Part shown: positions 1-10,596 of the stretch, one piece after another | Position numbering within the stretch: the stretch's first letter is position 1 | How the letters are laid out: each line of letters opens with the position of its first letter | Assembly (NCBI GenBank): GCA_029204225.1 | Contig: CM055104.1 | Span: forward strand, 47,438,451 to 47,502,450 | Reading direction: 5' to 3' | Length of the DNA stretch: 64,000 bases | From: Diphasiastrum complanatum | Lineage: Eukaryota; Streptophyta; Lycopodiopsida; Lycopodiales; Lycopodiaceae | Translations under genes and position numbers: made by a program | Notes under the pieces: model-generated | Told to the model about the DNA's origin: nothing | Databases searched by the model: none | The model's input: the letters and a program-made list of their open reading frames with translations, nothing else

Positions 1-1317
1 CCAAATCTCTTTTCACAAAAATTATTTTATATGTTCCTCTGTACTTATGGCCTCCTAAACAAACTGATAATGATTTGATGGCCATAATGATAGTGGTTGC
101 ATATGGATTAAAAGGTGAATGATATATACAAATCTCATTATTTTGAAAGTGTTTCAAATAATGAGATAGAGACACATCTTTTCTCCCAGCTGATACACCA
201 CAGACGCCTCCATGTCTCATACCAAAGACATCTATTTCAATAGCATCATGTAGACGAGAAAAGAAAATAAATTTAGGATTATACATAACACTGCAAACTC
301 AATAAGAAAACTGAACAATATCAATACCAATATAATATCTACGTACCAGATCATAATCATCGTAATCAACGATGTTTGCTTTGCTAATGTCATGTCCTCC
401 AATGGCCCCTATATTTTCAGAAGGGATATATCTAGGCCTTGGGAGACATTTTTTTTGGAATTCCAAAAATTTCTCCTCTGTAGACAAAGATTTTTCAATC
501 ATGGCCTGCAAGGCCTCATTGCCAGATTTTCAATTGCCATCTTTATCATAATCTATCTCACTTTCAAGGTCATCATATGAGTAATCAACAATGTCAGAAA
601 ATTCAGATAAATTTTGAGCAAAATTTGAGAGGATTTTATCCTCTCTCAAATTCAAACATCTTCTATATCATTAAATGAAATATAACTTTCATTATTTATA
701 AAATATAAGGGAACATCGAGTAGAGTTAATTGATTAACATGAGTTGCACATGGAAGAGAATCAGAGAGGATTATAGAACGAAGAAGAGTTTTTTTATAAT
801 CTGAAGCCATAGATGCTTTAGTTTCAACCCCTATATCAATATCTGCATCATTTACATCAATTGGAGCAGGTGCAGATGCTTCGATCAATGGATCAGTTGA
901 AGATTCAACAAACTCATCATCTGAAATTTCAGCAAATATGTAAAAGACAAATGCCATTCTTTTGATTAGAAGACGACATATTCTTTTGTGGATATCACAA
1001 TATATATTTCTTTTGAAATGGTCATGTAGGTTAGAGGACTTTCTATCGTGTTTATGTTTAGAGGATGGTTGGGAATGCACAAGGTCCTGAAAATGAACGA
1101 AACAAAAACTATCTATATCCAAAACATGAGTACTAATAATCTGAGAAAAATTATCAAGATAGGAAAAAATTATAACGATTCTCATAAACTAGCTTATCAA
1201 TATCGAAGGGAGCAAAAAAAAAATACTAGCAAAACACTCTAATTTCTCATATGGAATGTCACTGGCATTAAAAAAATCAAGAAGTTTATTATTTGAGGAC
1301 ATGGAAGAACTAGCCAT
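1..1317 (-). pseudogene. Unidentified minus-strand coding remnant
   Basis: An interrupted minus-strand reading frame can be followed from an ATG at 1315-1317 (starting MASSSMSSNNKLLDFFNAS) through open stretches at about 1185-652 and 600-299, and on to base 1. It is broken by a frameshift near 1200 and stops near 650 and 300. The middle is acidic (SDDEFVESSTDP). The distal part is richer in aromatic and hydrophobic residues (for example RRYYIGIDIVQFSY, and GGHKYRGTYKIIF near the window edge). I do not recognise the family. The length and conserved-looking distal block suggest a once-real protein of more than 350 residues, possibly from a mobile element or an integrated virus. That origin is a guess. 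The start codon lies 10 bases from a palindromic unit (1327-1396). The gene continues off the left edge. Confidence 0.35.
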
Positions 1318-1326
1318 ATTGATCTT

Positions 1327-1396
1327 GATATCGGTTCAACGCGACAGATAATATCGGTACAGGACAAAACAAGAGTGCACGCGTTGATCCGATATC
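1327..1396. repeat. ~70-bp palindromic unit U1
   Basis: A 70-bp unit bounded by inverted ends. The left end is GATATCGGTTCAACG and the right end is CGTTGATCCGATATC; their inverted match is 14 of 15. The centre is not palindromic. It sits just upstream of the minus-strand remnant's start codon. The same ends recur at 2984-3054 and 3070-3140. Confidence 0.75.
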
Positions 1397-1443
1397 ACTA
1401 GGACAAGATTGAAATTTTCCACGAGAACACGTCAGAAGTGGGT

Positions 1444-1514
1444 GATATCGATTTAGCTCGTCTGAATGAATCCGACCATGCAATGTTTGGGAAGGCGCGC
1501 GTCGATTCGATATC
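1444..1514. repeat. ~70-bp palindromic unit U4 (diverged)
   Basis: A 71-bp unit starting GATATCGATTTAGCTCG and ending CGTCGATTCGATATC. Length and terminal GATATCG/CGATATC match the other units, but the inner parts of the ends have diverged. It lies 47 bp from U1, in the gap between the divergent minus-strand remnant and the plus-strand C48 gene. Confidence 0.5.
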
Positions 1515-1859
1515 GTGAGATAGGAAGAAAACAAAAAGACTAGTGAGTTCGGAATAAAAGATCACGGAATCGAAATATGGCAAGTGGTGCCCATATTTAT
1601 AGCTAATTCTTGTTGATCACGGTTATAAATTTGTCAAGTAACGAATTGAGAAACACAGCCTATATTTATCCACCAATCAGAGTGAGACAAATTTGTATCT
1701 ACGCTGGAATACATTAACTAGTCTATCACTAGATTCAACAAATCATTATTAGCCCTGACCCTAGAATCTGTACTTGCGTCGGAATACATTAAATTTTTAA
1801 TTAGTAGCCTCCTCGAATAATTATTAAACAAATAATAAATAAATGATAAATGGATATCA
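1515..1859. other. AT-rich intergenic gap
   Basis: No coding potential, LTR end or clear promoter was recognised here. It separates the two divergent genes and would have held their promoters if both were host genes. Confidence 0.4.
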
Positions 1860-2855
1860 TTGAAAAACGTGTACAAGGAGAATTATTACAATCTCTCGCC
1901 CTCTCCAAAACAAGATTCAGAGAGGAGAAAACAAAAGCAATCTCAACCATCTCGGCTTGTTATTCGTATACAGAACGAGAGTGTTTCAAAGAAGAGGTCT
2001 CTTGACCCTCCAAATAAAATGAGAGATTTTTCCAAGCCATCTCCTTTGGATGAGATTCTTTCTTCTAGGCATTCTCCTCCCAATTCTCCTCCTAAGTCTC
2101 TTTCTTCTTCTCTCTCCATCTTTAACTTCTCCTGCTAAATCTTCCTCTCCTAATAAATCTCCTCCTATATCTCCTCCTCCTACCCCCATAAATATTGCTT
2201 CCCTCCACCTATTCTAGGAAATGATTTAGATGATTTTGTTAATGTAAAGGTAGAATCATTTTTTAATGACAATTCTTTTTCTGGTTTATTTGTATTACTT
2301 TTGTCACCCCCTGCACTTGCCTTTGTAAATACTCCTCAATATGTATAGTATGACCAATTGTTAAACACATATCTTAAAGGTTTAGGTCCTCGATACAGTT
2401 TTAGAATGTCGAGATCAATGCTGGTCTCCCTCTTTCTAGTTTAGATACAGGTGAATTAGAAAGTAGGGATAAAATGCTAGGTGACAATGTAGGAGGTGGG
2501 GCCATTCAGTATTGGATGGAGTTTTTCCAAACCCCATTGTTTATAGATGTATTATTGTTTCTCGTTCAGTTCATGGCTATATTTGATTTCCCTAATTTCA
2601 AAAGTCTACATGATGATATGCTCCAATACGTCAGACTGGGGACTCCAATTCTCGTGTTGCCATACATAACAAAGTAAGTGTCTTTTTTTTCAAATTTTAT
2701 TATGTTAAATTTTTCATATGAATTTTGATTTCACATTGATTCTCATTAATTTATTATTTTCAGATTGCAGTGATCCTTGGAGCTTATATGTGTTGTCCTT
2801 ATACGTCAATGATGAGGGTGTGTGTAATCCAGTTTGTTTAAAGATGAACTCTAGT

Positions 2856-2878
2856 ACACACACACACACACACACACA
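2856..2878. repeat. (AC)n microsatellite
   Basis: About 11 AC units inside exon 2 of the C48 pseudogene. The coding frame before and after it differs, so expansion or contraction here probably shifted the frame. Confidence 0.8.
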
Positions 2879-2983
2879 AAATTGCCAGGAGCCATATGCA
2901 GAAAATATTGGAACTCTTTCTAGTACCAAATGCAGAAGCATATACGAAGCTAAAAATCGTTGATGCAGAGGTAAAAATTTATC

Positions 2984-3054
2984 AATATCGGTTCGACGTG
3001 TCCTTGTAGTTATTGTTTGGTTTTTTTTCATAACGTGCGCGTTGATCCGATATT
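2984..3054. repeat. ~70-bp palindromic unit U2
   Basis: A 71-bp unit starting AATATCGGTTCGACGTG and ending GCGTTGATCCGATATT. It lies inside intron 2971-3168 of the C48 pseudogene and is followed after 15 bp by U3 in the same orientation. Confidence 0.75.
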
Positions 3055-3069
3055 CAAAAAATATTTTTT

Positions 3070-3140
3070 GATATCGGTTCGACGTGCCCTTGTTTCCGTT
3101 GTAGATCTAGTTATAACATTCTGTGCGTTGATCCGATATC
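3070..3140. repeat. ~70-bp palindromic unit U3
   Basis: A 71-bp unit starting GATATCGGTTCGACGTG and ending GTGCGTTGATCCGATATC. It lies in the same intron as U2, so the intron consists mostly of these two units. U2 and U3 share ends and a CCTTGT block, but their centres differ. Confidence 0.75.
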
Positions 3141-3420
3141 TCATAATGTTCAAATTTGGATTCTGCAGTCCTCCCAGCAGGTTGATTCTGTCAGTTGTGG
3201 TTGGTATACCGTATGCAATGCCAAACACTTTTTTAATTGGCTTGCACTACAAGATGGACTTCCAAATCTGGAAGAGGTAATCTTCGATTAATAAATTTTA
3301 ATTATCTTTTTGTTTTTTTTCTAATTCAAACTAATATTAACTGATCTTTGATTAATTACATTTAACTTTTTTTATGTTTTTTTTTCAGTTTAAATGTCCG
3401 AAGGTCTCCCCACTGGAGAT

Positions 3421-4272
3421 TGTTAAAATTAGCAAAAGCTAACTTGGTTAAATTTTGTAAATACCATAATGACTTGTACCTATCATCATTAGACATGTGT
3501 GGAGCCTGTTCCCATGTGTGAAATCTATGCCTAAGTCATTCAGATAGATCATATAGGTTGTACATATCATTTAATTTGAAAACTAGTGGCCAAATTGGCC
3601 AAAAACTAGTTTAGTAGTATTATGCCACTTGGCACCATTCTAGTGGCAGAAAATGCTATATAACATGGATAACGTGTGAAATATCATATAGAAAGTTCAG
3701 ATCCATTGTATATAGCTTTCATACAAGTCAAAAGTCAAATCTCCTAGATTGTAGGACCTATCTCCTAATTTGTAGGAATCTAGAAGGTCAACACTAGCCA
3801 CCAATGATGATGTGGAAAATTAATGGAATCTTAGCCAAAGTGGATATGGATAAGCACTATGACCTATCTCACACGTGTTGGAAGTGGCTTAGAGAGAGAG
3901 TATGATGATTTTTGTATTTAATCCATGACATATCCACTTTGAGAAATCAATGAGGCAAGATCTTGGTTTTGGAGGCATATCTTGAGTATTCTCATATTTG
4001 TGTTGTGATTTTATGGTTCTATTGCTTTCTAACACTTGTGTACTTCACTCTTTGTTGTAAGTCCGTATAGATACTCTTTTTCACACGTGTGAAGTCTGTA
4101 GGTCTCAAGTTTAATCATTTGCTTGTTGTTCTTGCTAGATTTTTTACGGGGAATTGATCTAATTCTAGATCTAATCATTGGTTGATTAGTAGATCATGTA
4201 ATCTAGCTTCCAACACCTCTTGAGGATCTGATTTAGATCCATTCTTGGTCTTTATTTCTCTGAAATTTCACA
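3421..4272 (+). mobile_element. Solo LTR, copia type (852 bp)
   Basis: It starts TGTTAAAATT and ends AAATTTCACA. It is flanked by a perfect 5-bp target duplication, GAGAT, at 3416-3420 and 4273-4277. There is no internal region, so this is a solo LTR left by LTR-LTR recombination. It carries the palindrome TTCACACGTGTGAA at 4080-4093 (G-box core CACGTG). General layout resembles the LTRs of element J, which start TGTTGAAAATT in their own orientation, so a related copia family is likely. It sits inside the last exon of the C48 pseudogene, and the coding phase is restored exactly after the duplication. Confidence 0.85.
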
Positions 4273-4404
4273 GAGATAATGCACTTCAGACAGGAGACCA
4301 TAAAGCTTGTGATCGAAAATTCATATCCAGTTGCAGTGACTGAGTGTTCTCCACCCAAGCTACTTCCGACTGGAGAAATGGATCTAGAGATCATAGATAC
4401 TTGA

Positions 4405-4875
4405 TACTGATTAAATATTCATCTCACTTGATGTGGACGAGACACACGTACAAAAAATTTTAATAGAAATATATTTACAGTTTTTCAATGGTTGTTCTTG
4501 TTTTTTTTCCTGTTATTAATTCAGATTATGATTCATTCATCTTCAATTTCTACGGTTTTCCGACATGTTTGTTTTTCATAGCCGTGGTCTGCTTTGTCTT
4601 TACCTTGGTTTTTTTTGGATAAGTTCAGAATAATGATCTGATTGAACCTTTGCGACAACCAATCCAAATATGCGACATTAGTTCACTTAGATTTGTTGCA
4701 GCAAAGCTTTGATCAGATCATCATTTGAACATATCCAAATATGCCAAGACAAGGACAATATAGACCAAGGCAATGAAGACAAAAAATACAATCGATATAT
4801 ACGAGACATCAACAAGGGCAAGCGTCGATTGTAGTGGTCAATGGAGTTCAAGTGACTGAAGATCTCTCCAATGGA
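4405..4875. other. Non-coding gap after the C48 gene
   Basis: AT-rich sequence between the two copies of the C48 last exon. No gene or element end was recognised. Confidence 0.4.
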
Positions 4876-4993
4876 GATAGTGCATTTCCTGCAGGAGACA
4901 ATGAATCTTGTTATCGAAAACTCATATTATCCAGTTGCAATTACATTGTGTTTTGCACCAAGGAAATGGAGATCATAGAAATAAAAGAGCTTC
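4876..4993 (+). pseudogene. Second, partial copy of the C48 last exon
   Basis: The frame starting SPMEIVHFLQET and continuing through LVIENSYYPVAIT resembles the last exon of the upstream C48 pseudogene (SPLEI, then HFRQETIKLVIENSYPVAVT). The copy lies about 600 bp downstream in the same orientation and ends in a stop near 4991. It implies a tandem duplication of the gene's 3' end, or the end of a second degraded gene copy. The longer plus-strand ORF over this stretch (4834-5280) is in a different frame and I do not take it as a gene. Confidence 0.5.
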
Positions 4994-5307
4994 ATAGAAA
5001 AAATGGTTCATATATTTTCAAAAATGATGTATACAAAAATTTGTATTACATAATACAAAATTCCATAGTTCATAATCTATGGATCTTCAATTTCGACGGA
5101 TGTTCCAATGTAAAGTATTTTATATGCTCTTCCTGCCTTACTCTTACCTGTACAAGAGAAATTGTTCTAGTTAATATATTTTATGAAACTGATTCACGTA
5201 GAAATAGAAAAAAAAGAATATTTTTATATGGCATAACGTACCTTTACACCATTCAATCGAAATTGATAGTACTGAGGTAGATCGAATTGCAACATGTCTA
5301 GTTCTGA

Positions 5308-5880
5308 TCAAGTGTGATTGAGACACCAATCTTCCTCGACCTCAACCATTGCAAGAATGTTGTCATTTCTTTTCACTGTTATCTGAAGTTGCTCTTGAGG
5401 GTTTATACCAAAATATTGATCAAGTGGCTTCCAAACATTTTTGCATTTAATCCATCTTCTATAATACAAGAGCAAAGTGAGCATTTGTTTTTCGATTGGA
5501 TATCTAAATGTCATGGATGAGTAACTACTCTGCACTCAACTTGCTGATTTTGTTTTGTATCCCAACCATCATCCAACAACTCGACAATTATATCAGCACT
5601 CAAGTCCTTACAAATAAACATTGTTTTTGTTCTCCGAACATTGCATTTAAAAACAAATCAACAAAAATAGTAAAAGATAGATACCAGCTTAATCTATTAT
5701 TTTTTACCAGTGCTCCATCTTAATATACTCGGAATATCAATATATTGCCTAGATCAAAAACTTTTTGAAATTGCTGCATCAGGAGAAATCCATTCCTCAC
5801 TCGAAAAATCTGGTAGAGGATATGGCTCTAATCTACTAACTAAACCACTTCTCACTTTGTGCATGCCTTGCATGTCACTA
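5308..5880 (-). pseudogene. Unidentified, possibly spliced coding remnant
   Basis: Two minus-strand coding-like blocks. The first runs from about 5880 to 5715 (containing VSRLEPYPLPDFSSEEW, with one stop). The second runs from about 5600 to 5308 (MTFRYPIEKQML, then YYRRWIKCKNVWKPLDQYFG and NDNILAMVEVEEDWCLNHT, stop). The intervening stretch starts GTAAAA after the first block and could be an intron. Residue composition is protein-like, but I recognise no family. It might belong with the minus-strand remnant at 1-1317. That link is speculative. Confidence 0.3.
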
Positions 5881-6600
5881 TAGATCACTTACAATTAATG
5901 CATGTGAATTGCCACGAATTTCTACTAGCATACTTTTGCTAATTCTAAGTCTACAATCTATATGCAAGTTGTAATCATCAAACTAGATATATCAAATCCA
6001 TATATCTCAAGTTCTATCCAGGCCAAACTTGGCATTTGCATTTATGAACAACATACTTGCATGGTACAATGTTTGTAACAAGCCTAAAGTCGATGGATTT
6101 TTTCATTTCAACACGTAGTACGGTCTTCAAGCTGAGAAACAAGTAGAAATTGATTTGGTTGCATTTGGATCACAAAAACTCAATGTACATAGTGAACTAG
6201 CTTGAGATTGCCAATGAGCTCCAAAAATATTCTATCTTTTCACTATGGGAGCTTGGAATACATAGCAAATTTGACTTCCTTTGTGAAGTTAGGTGGATTT
6301 CTAGCATGTAATAAGGAAGTTAACTCACGTTTCTTGTCCTAAAATGAAACCCTAGTCTATTTCCTAGAGTCATGCTTGGTAGATAGCTAGTTGGTCAATT
6401 TTCACCTCAAATCTAGGATTAAGGTCCTAATCACTACCAAAATGACATGATCAATCCTATGGACTTGATCTAACCTATAGTAGGCTGTCCATGACCACTA
6501 CATAGGATACAACATACTCCTAGTCTTGGATACATTGTACGCCAATGAAACAAGCTGTTAGTTATGCCACGTCATACTGGACGTGACCCAAAAGTAGCTA
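5881..6600. other. No gene seen
   Basis: AT-rich sequence with no coding frame. It may include the upstream part of the LTR that ends near 7001, but I could not find that LTR's left edge. Confidence 0.35.
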
Positions 6601-7001
6601 ATATCCTTGTGAGGCCCAAAACACACTAAATTGAGTTTAGACAAGGTATGAGACAGTGTATGCATGTGTAGAGTTATCAATAGCAATTCTATGAATAGTT
6701 GGTCCATGCATAGGACTCTTTTCCTGGTGAATCTATGTATAGAAAACTTAGGGCTATGCATGGCTAAGTGCCCAGGATGCTTTTGGCTCTATATAATGGG
6801 TCCAAACTCGCCCTACTCTTCATCATGGTTCTTGATTCATTGCCAGGCTCTCACTCTACATTCATGTTTCTTGTTCCTTGGCTTGGGGGTGAGGCTTCTA
6901 GAGATTGATTGGATGCTTCTACTTGGTTGGGTGGTTTCTCCATAGTGTGTTACCCTTTGTGTTTGGGATTTGTAAGCAAGATCTAAGGAGCTTCCCTTAT
7001 A
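6601..7001 (+). mobile_element. 3' part of an old copia-type LTR
   Basis: The stretch ends in CCCTTATA one base before a Met-tRNAi primer site at 7003, so it should be the U3-R-U5 of a 5' LTR whose terminal CA has mutated. A TATA box (TATATAA) lies at 6790-6796, about 210 bp before the LTR end, as expected for an LTR promoter. The left edge and target duplication were not found; 6601 is an arbitrary boundary. Confidence 0.5.
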
Positions 7002-7002
7002 G

Positions 7003-7014
7003 TGGTATCAGAGC
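7003..7014 (+). other. Primer binding site, Met-tRNAi type
   Basis: TGGTATCAGAGC, the standard complement of the plant initiator Met tRNA 3' end used by copia elements. Confidence 0.8.
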
Positions 7015-8340
7015 AAGGCTTACCAGTTTGGAGAGGTGGTGCTTTTCATTGGAGCTTGGTGGTATTCAACTAGTATTCTCATTCAAGGAGAGGAGCAAGG
7101 TTGCAAGTTGGTGGATCTTCCCAATTTCAATTTGCATATTCCATATCTCTCTCAAATTTGCTATGGTTTATGGAGAATTGTGCTTGGAAATCAATTTTGG
7201 TATGTTTTTTGGAGTTTTAGCATGTGTAGCTCAAAACTAGCTAAGAATATGAAATTTTCAGCAAGTTAATACACTTTGAAGTAGTTGAAATTCAGTTTGC
7301 ATGTTGGATCTTCCATGTATTTGGATTCTAGGCTCTTTTGTGGCCAAATTTGGCTTGTTTTCCATGATTTTGGCACAAAATGGAGGGTAGAATTCAAAAT
7401 CTAGCAAGTTTAGATTAATTGGTTATAGCTCTGTATATTGGATTGCATGTGGATTTGGAAAACATTCTTGCCATTAAATTCCAATTGGGCATGGTGAAAA
7501 AACCTAGAAAGTGCTAATTCATGATTTTTGCTTGTTTTTTCATGAAATTGGATGGTAGGAGGCTGTTGAACATCAATTGAAGCTAGGAAAAGATGAATCA
7601 TAGTCTTTTGAAGCTGTCCTAGAAGATAGAGCCAGGAATTCTAGCAATTGGATTTGTATCAAAAATTGGCAAAAATTGACCAATTTTGGGGGATGGATTT
7701 CTCTAAATCCATAAAGGGATCATTCTGGATTTTTTCCAGGATGATTTTTATTCCTCTTTACCTTCCCAGTAAGCTATCATACCTGTAAATTGATGGGTAG
7801 AGGCTTATGTTTCAGTTCCATCAAGTTTGTAGCAATTTTGACTTCTAGAAATCAAGAATTCATGGTTCTCAGCCCACACTACTTCATAAGATCTGTATGA
7901 AGGCTTCATGGACTCTTAGAGACCATTTAAGACTGTTTGGATCATCACTTTTAGGCCTGGTTGAGTGTTTGCAAGTTTTTGAGATGATTGGCCTCGAAAA
8001 AGTGCGCCCTCCTACTGGTTATTTGGCTGTTCTGAAATCGCACGTGTGAATCATAGGTGGCGGGCTGACATGGCAGGCTGACATGGCAAGTGTCTTGTTC
8101 ACTAGGTATCCCTATGTACTGAGCTTTATAGCACCCAATTTGGTGTCCTGTAGCCAAAGATATGATCATCTGAAGTTTTGCAATTTTGTGAGCAAAATTG
8201 GTAGAATTTCCAATTGTTCTGATTGCATGCATGACAATGTCCTATTTTGAGGTACTGTGCATTTTTTTCATTGCAAATATTGATTGCATTAGTGGTTCCT
8301 CTTGGTCTCCAATTATGTGTAGCCATTAATCAAAGATATG
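7015..8340 (+). other. Retroelement leader-like sequence without genes
   Basis: This follows the primer site at 7003 and resembles untranslated copia leader. No gag was recognised; short ORFs at 6905-7269 run across the primer site and look random. It includes a G-box-like CGCACGTGTGAATC near 8039. Confidence 0.4.
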
Positions 8341-8560
8341 AGTACGCAAGCTGAGAACGGAGAGAATGTAGAGATTGCGAGGTAAACCTAATAATGACAA
8401 TCCAAAATAAGAGATAGAATGAAGAAATTGAGAGGTATACCTATGAATGACAAGAAGTTCCTAAACTACAAGGATTAGTTAACCAAAGTTTATGACTACT
8501 GACGTCAAATCAACCTCGAGTGAATGATGATGGGCAACATAAGAGTATTCGGACAGTAAC
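8341..8560 (+). other. Left flank of element J
   Basis: The target duplication GTAAC (8556-8560 and 12702-12706) shows this stretch was once contiguous with 12707 onward, where gypsy remnant F follows. It is probably upstream sequence of F, but no coding similarity was recognised. Confidence 0.4.
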
Positions 8561-9406
8561 TGATAAATTTTCAGTTTTTAGGACAATAATGATTGTACTT
8601 TACAATCATAGAGAGTTATTGGTTGCTTAATCAATGGAGCTATCAAGTTCTACACATTAGATCTTGATCTAGATTCAGTACACTTGAATTTAAGCAAGAG
8701 CAATGGATCAACACATCATTTATTAGTGAAGGAGGCTTCACACGTGTGGAGTACTGTCCATAGTACGACCTGCACCTAAAACAACAAGTACAATAATCCT
8801 AGATAGCAATCATTCATAGAAATCACAAGACAAATGACTAGAAACCTCACAAAAGTCTCATCAATTTTCTTAGCAAAATGATGATCCTTTTATGGATCAA
8901 GTACATTTACAAGTCAAGTACAGTCCAGCAGGTCTTCACACATGTGAAGAGTGCCACATCACTCAGATCTATCCATTTGATCCATCCTTGATCCTTATCC
9001 AAAGTTGACCTTCTAGAATATGGCTAAAATCCAAAAAGCTAGTCTCCTAGAATATAAAAAATATTCCCTACAAGATAGGATCTAAGAAAAATGGTCAACT
9101 TTTATCTTCTAGTACTCTATACACACGTGTGAATATCTACTTGCCATGTGGAAGCATTTACTTATGCACATGCAAGGAAAAGCTAATTTCTAGGTGACTA
9201 GTCAACTTGACTAAGAACTAGTCATATCATGTTCACACTAACTAGAATGATACAAAATTAATTTGGATATATACAAACATGAAAAGTACATCCTTTCACA
9301 CGTGGAAATAGGCTCCACACGTGAGAAATCATATCATCAACATATTCTAATGTTTGATCAATATTTACATGAACCAATGTCAAGTGAGAAGTGACAATTT
9401 TCAACA
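8561..9406 (-). repeat. LTR of J (left, 3' LTR)
   Basis: 846 bp. On the + strand it starts TGATAAATTTTC and ends TTTTCAACA. It contains several CACGTG palindrome variants, such as TTCACACGTGTGGA near 8737. Confidence 0.85.
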
Positions 9407-9419
9407 CTTCTCCTCACTT

Positions 9420-10032
9420 CTAACTTGGCAAATCTAGTGTACATCTATCTACAATTCCAAGAGCATATCTTAACTTAAAAAATGGATCTTTGGACAATGG
9501 TTTGGTTAAGATATCAGCTATGCATTCGGATGATGGTACATGATGTAGTTGCACTTCCTTGGATTGTACCTTCTCCCTCACAAAGTGGTGAGCTATCTCA
9601 ATATGCTTTGTTCTAGCATGGAAGATAGGATTTGAAGCAATTTGTTGAGAAGCTTGATTGTCACAAAATATGTAAGGGATCTCCTTGGCCTCTAGCACAT
9701 GTAGTTCCATCAAGAGTCTTCTTAGCCATAGGAGCTCTTTGGTTGTTGAAGGTCAATGCCTTGTACTCGGCTTCACAAGAAGATAGTGAGATTGTATCTT
9801 GCTTTTTGGAAAGCCAAGATATTACTCCTCCACAAAGAAATGTTGCAAATGCACTAATGGACTTCCTATCCATCTTGTCACCTACAAAAGCTGAATCCGA
9901 GTAGGCTCTCAAGTGCAAGTTAGATCCTTCATAAAGTATGCCAAAAAATCTAGTACTAGAAACATATCTAAGTACTCTCTTGGCACTTTTCCAATGATGA
10001 ACTAAAGGAGCTTGCATACTTTGACTCAACAT
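9420..10032 (-). pseudogene. J RNase H fragment
   Basis: C-terminal copia Pol in two overlapping frames (9661-10032 and 9420-9713). Motifs seen: HHWKSAKRVLRYV, AYSDSAF (an RNase H acidic site), SSCEAEYKAL (second RNase H block), NPIFHARTKHIEIAHHFVRE, and ADILTKPL near the end. A frameshift lies near 9700. RNase H degrades the RNA strand during reverse transcription; this copy cannot act because it is truncated and shifted. It ends just before the left LTR. Confidence 0.8.
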
Positions 10033-10245
10033 TAGGATGGCCTAATCTCTTATGCCATAGCTCCACATGAGATAGCTCCTCCCTAGCCAAGTTCACACTT
10101 TCATTTGCAACATTAGCATCCAACTTAAATAGTCTACCTTGCTTAATGCCACTAGCTATGCACTTATCAATTTTCAAGATGGAACAAACTCCATTCTTGA
10201 GACATCTAGTCCATTGTCCATTAATTGTCCTACACTAAGCAAGTT
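10025..10245 (-). pseudogene. J integrase zinc-region fragment, fused by deletion
   Basis: The frame with GRLFKLDANVANESVNLA and VELWHKRLGHPN is the GAG-pre-integrase domain with its HH part. Directly after HPNVES it runs into RNase H sequence in the wrong frame, near 10025-10030. The integrase core and the whole RT between these points are deleted (roughly 2 kb, judged from element A). Confidence 0.75.
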
Positions 10246-10248
10246 TCT

Positions 10249-10593
10249 TTAAATGGTAGAAACATACAAAACATTATCTAGATCTATCCTTTTAGATGTG
10301 CCTAAGCAAAGAGGAATAGATCCTATGCCATCTATCTTGCATGCTTGATCACTAGCAGTGTATATTGACTTCTTAGAGTCATTACAAGATAGAAGAGTAG
10401 AGAAAGAATTCTTGTTAAAAGACATGTGAGAACTAGCCCCACTATCTATCCACCATGTGTCTTGACTTGAAGTTGGTGTAGATGCAACCATTAAGGATGT
10501 GTTGGATCCATCCTCATCTTCTTCCTCTTGAGCAATGTCCCCTTGATCTCCATTTGTTTGTTGATTCTTCTTCAAGTAGCATTCCAAGGCCAA
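10249..10593 (-). pseudogene. J protease fragment
   Basis: Contains WWIDSGASSHM, the aspartic protease active site (DSGA), and CYLKKN from the end of the Gag zinc knuckle. The protease cleaves the Gag-Pol polyprotein. A stop inside the knuckle (after CFFCGKK, near 10597) separates it from gag, and the frame also closes before the integrase region. Confidence 0.75.
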
Positions 10594-10596
10594 GTG

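Larger units (their letters stand above)
1860..4404 (+). pseudogene. C48 (Ulp1-like) cysteine protease gene, decayed, spliced
   Basis: C48 proteases remove SUMO or related modifiers, and transposons often carry them. Seen here: a Ser/Pro-rich N-terminal part (1860-about 2170); a helix-like start GAIQYWMEFFQ near 2500; DPWSLYVLSLY at 2772, where the family has catalytic His-Trp; and QQVDSVSCGWYTV at about 3178, matching the family's Gln, Asp and catalytic Cys block. Introns with GT-AG ends at 2674-2770, 2971-3168 and 3277-3388 keep phase. The last exon starts at 3389, is split by a solo LTR (3421-4272), resumes at 4273 and stops at 4402-4404. Decay: catalytic His reads as Pro, frames are broken at 2139-2405, an AC repeat (2856-2878) shifts frame, and the LTR is inserted. 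Family call fairly sure, whether host or transposon gene unknown. Confidence 0.6.

Noticed and set aside
4834-5280. 148-aa plus-strand ORF
   Set aside because: Its first part runs over the duplicated C48 exon in the wrong frame, and the remainder has no protein-like features that I recognise.
6664-7269. Plus-strand ORFs of 77-111 aa around the primer site at 7003
   Set aside because: They run across an LTR end and a primer binding site, which are non-coding, and resemble no Gag.
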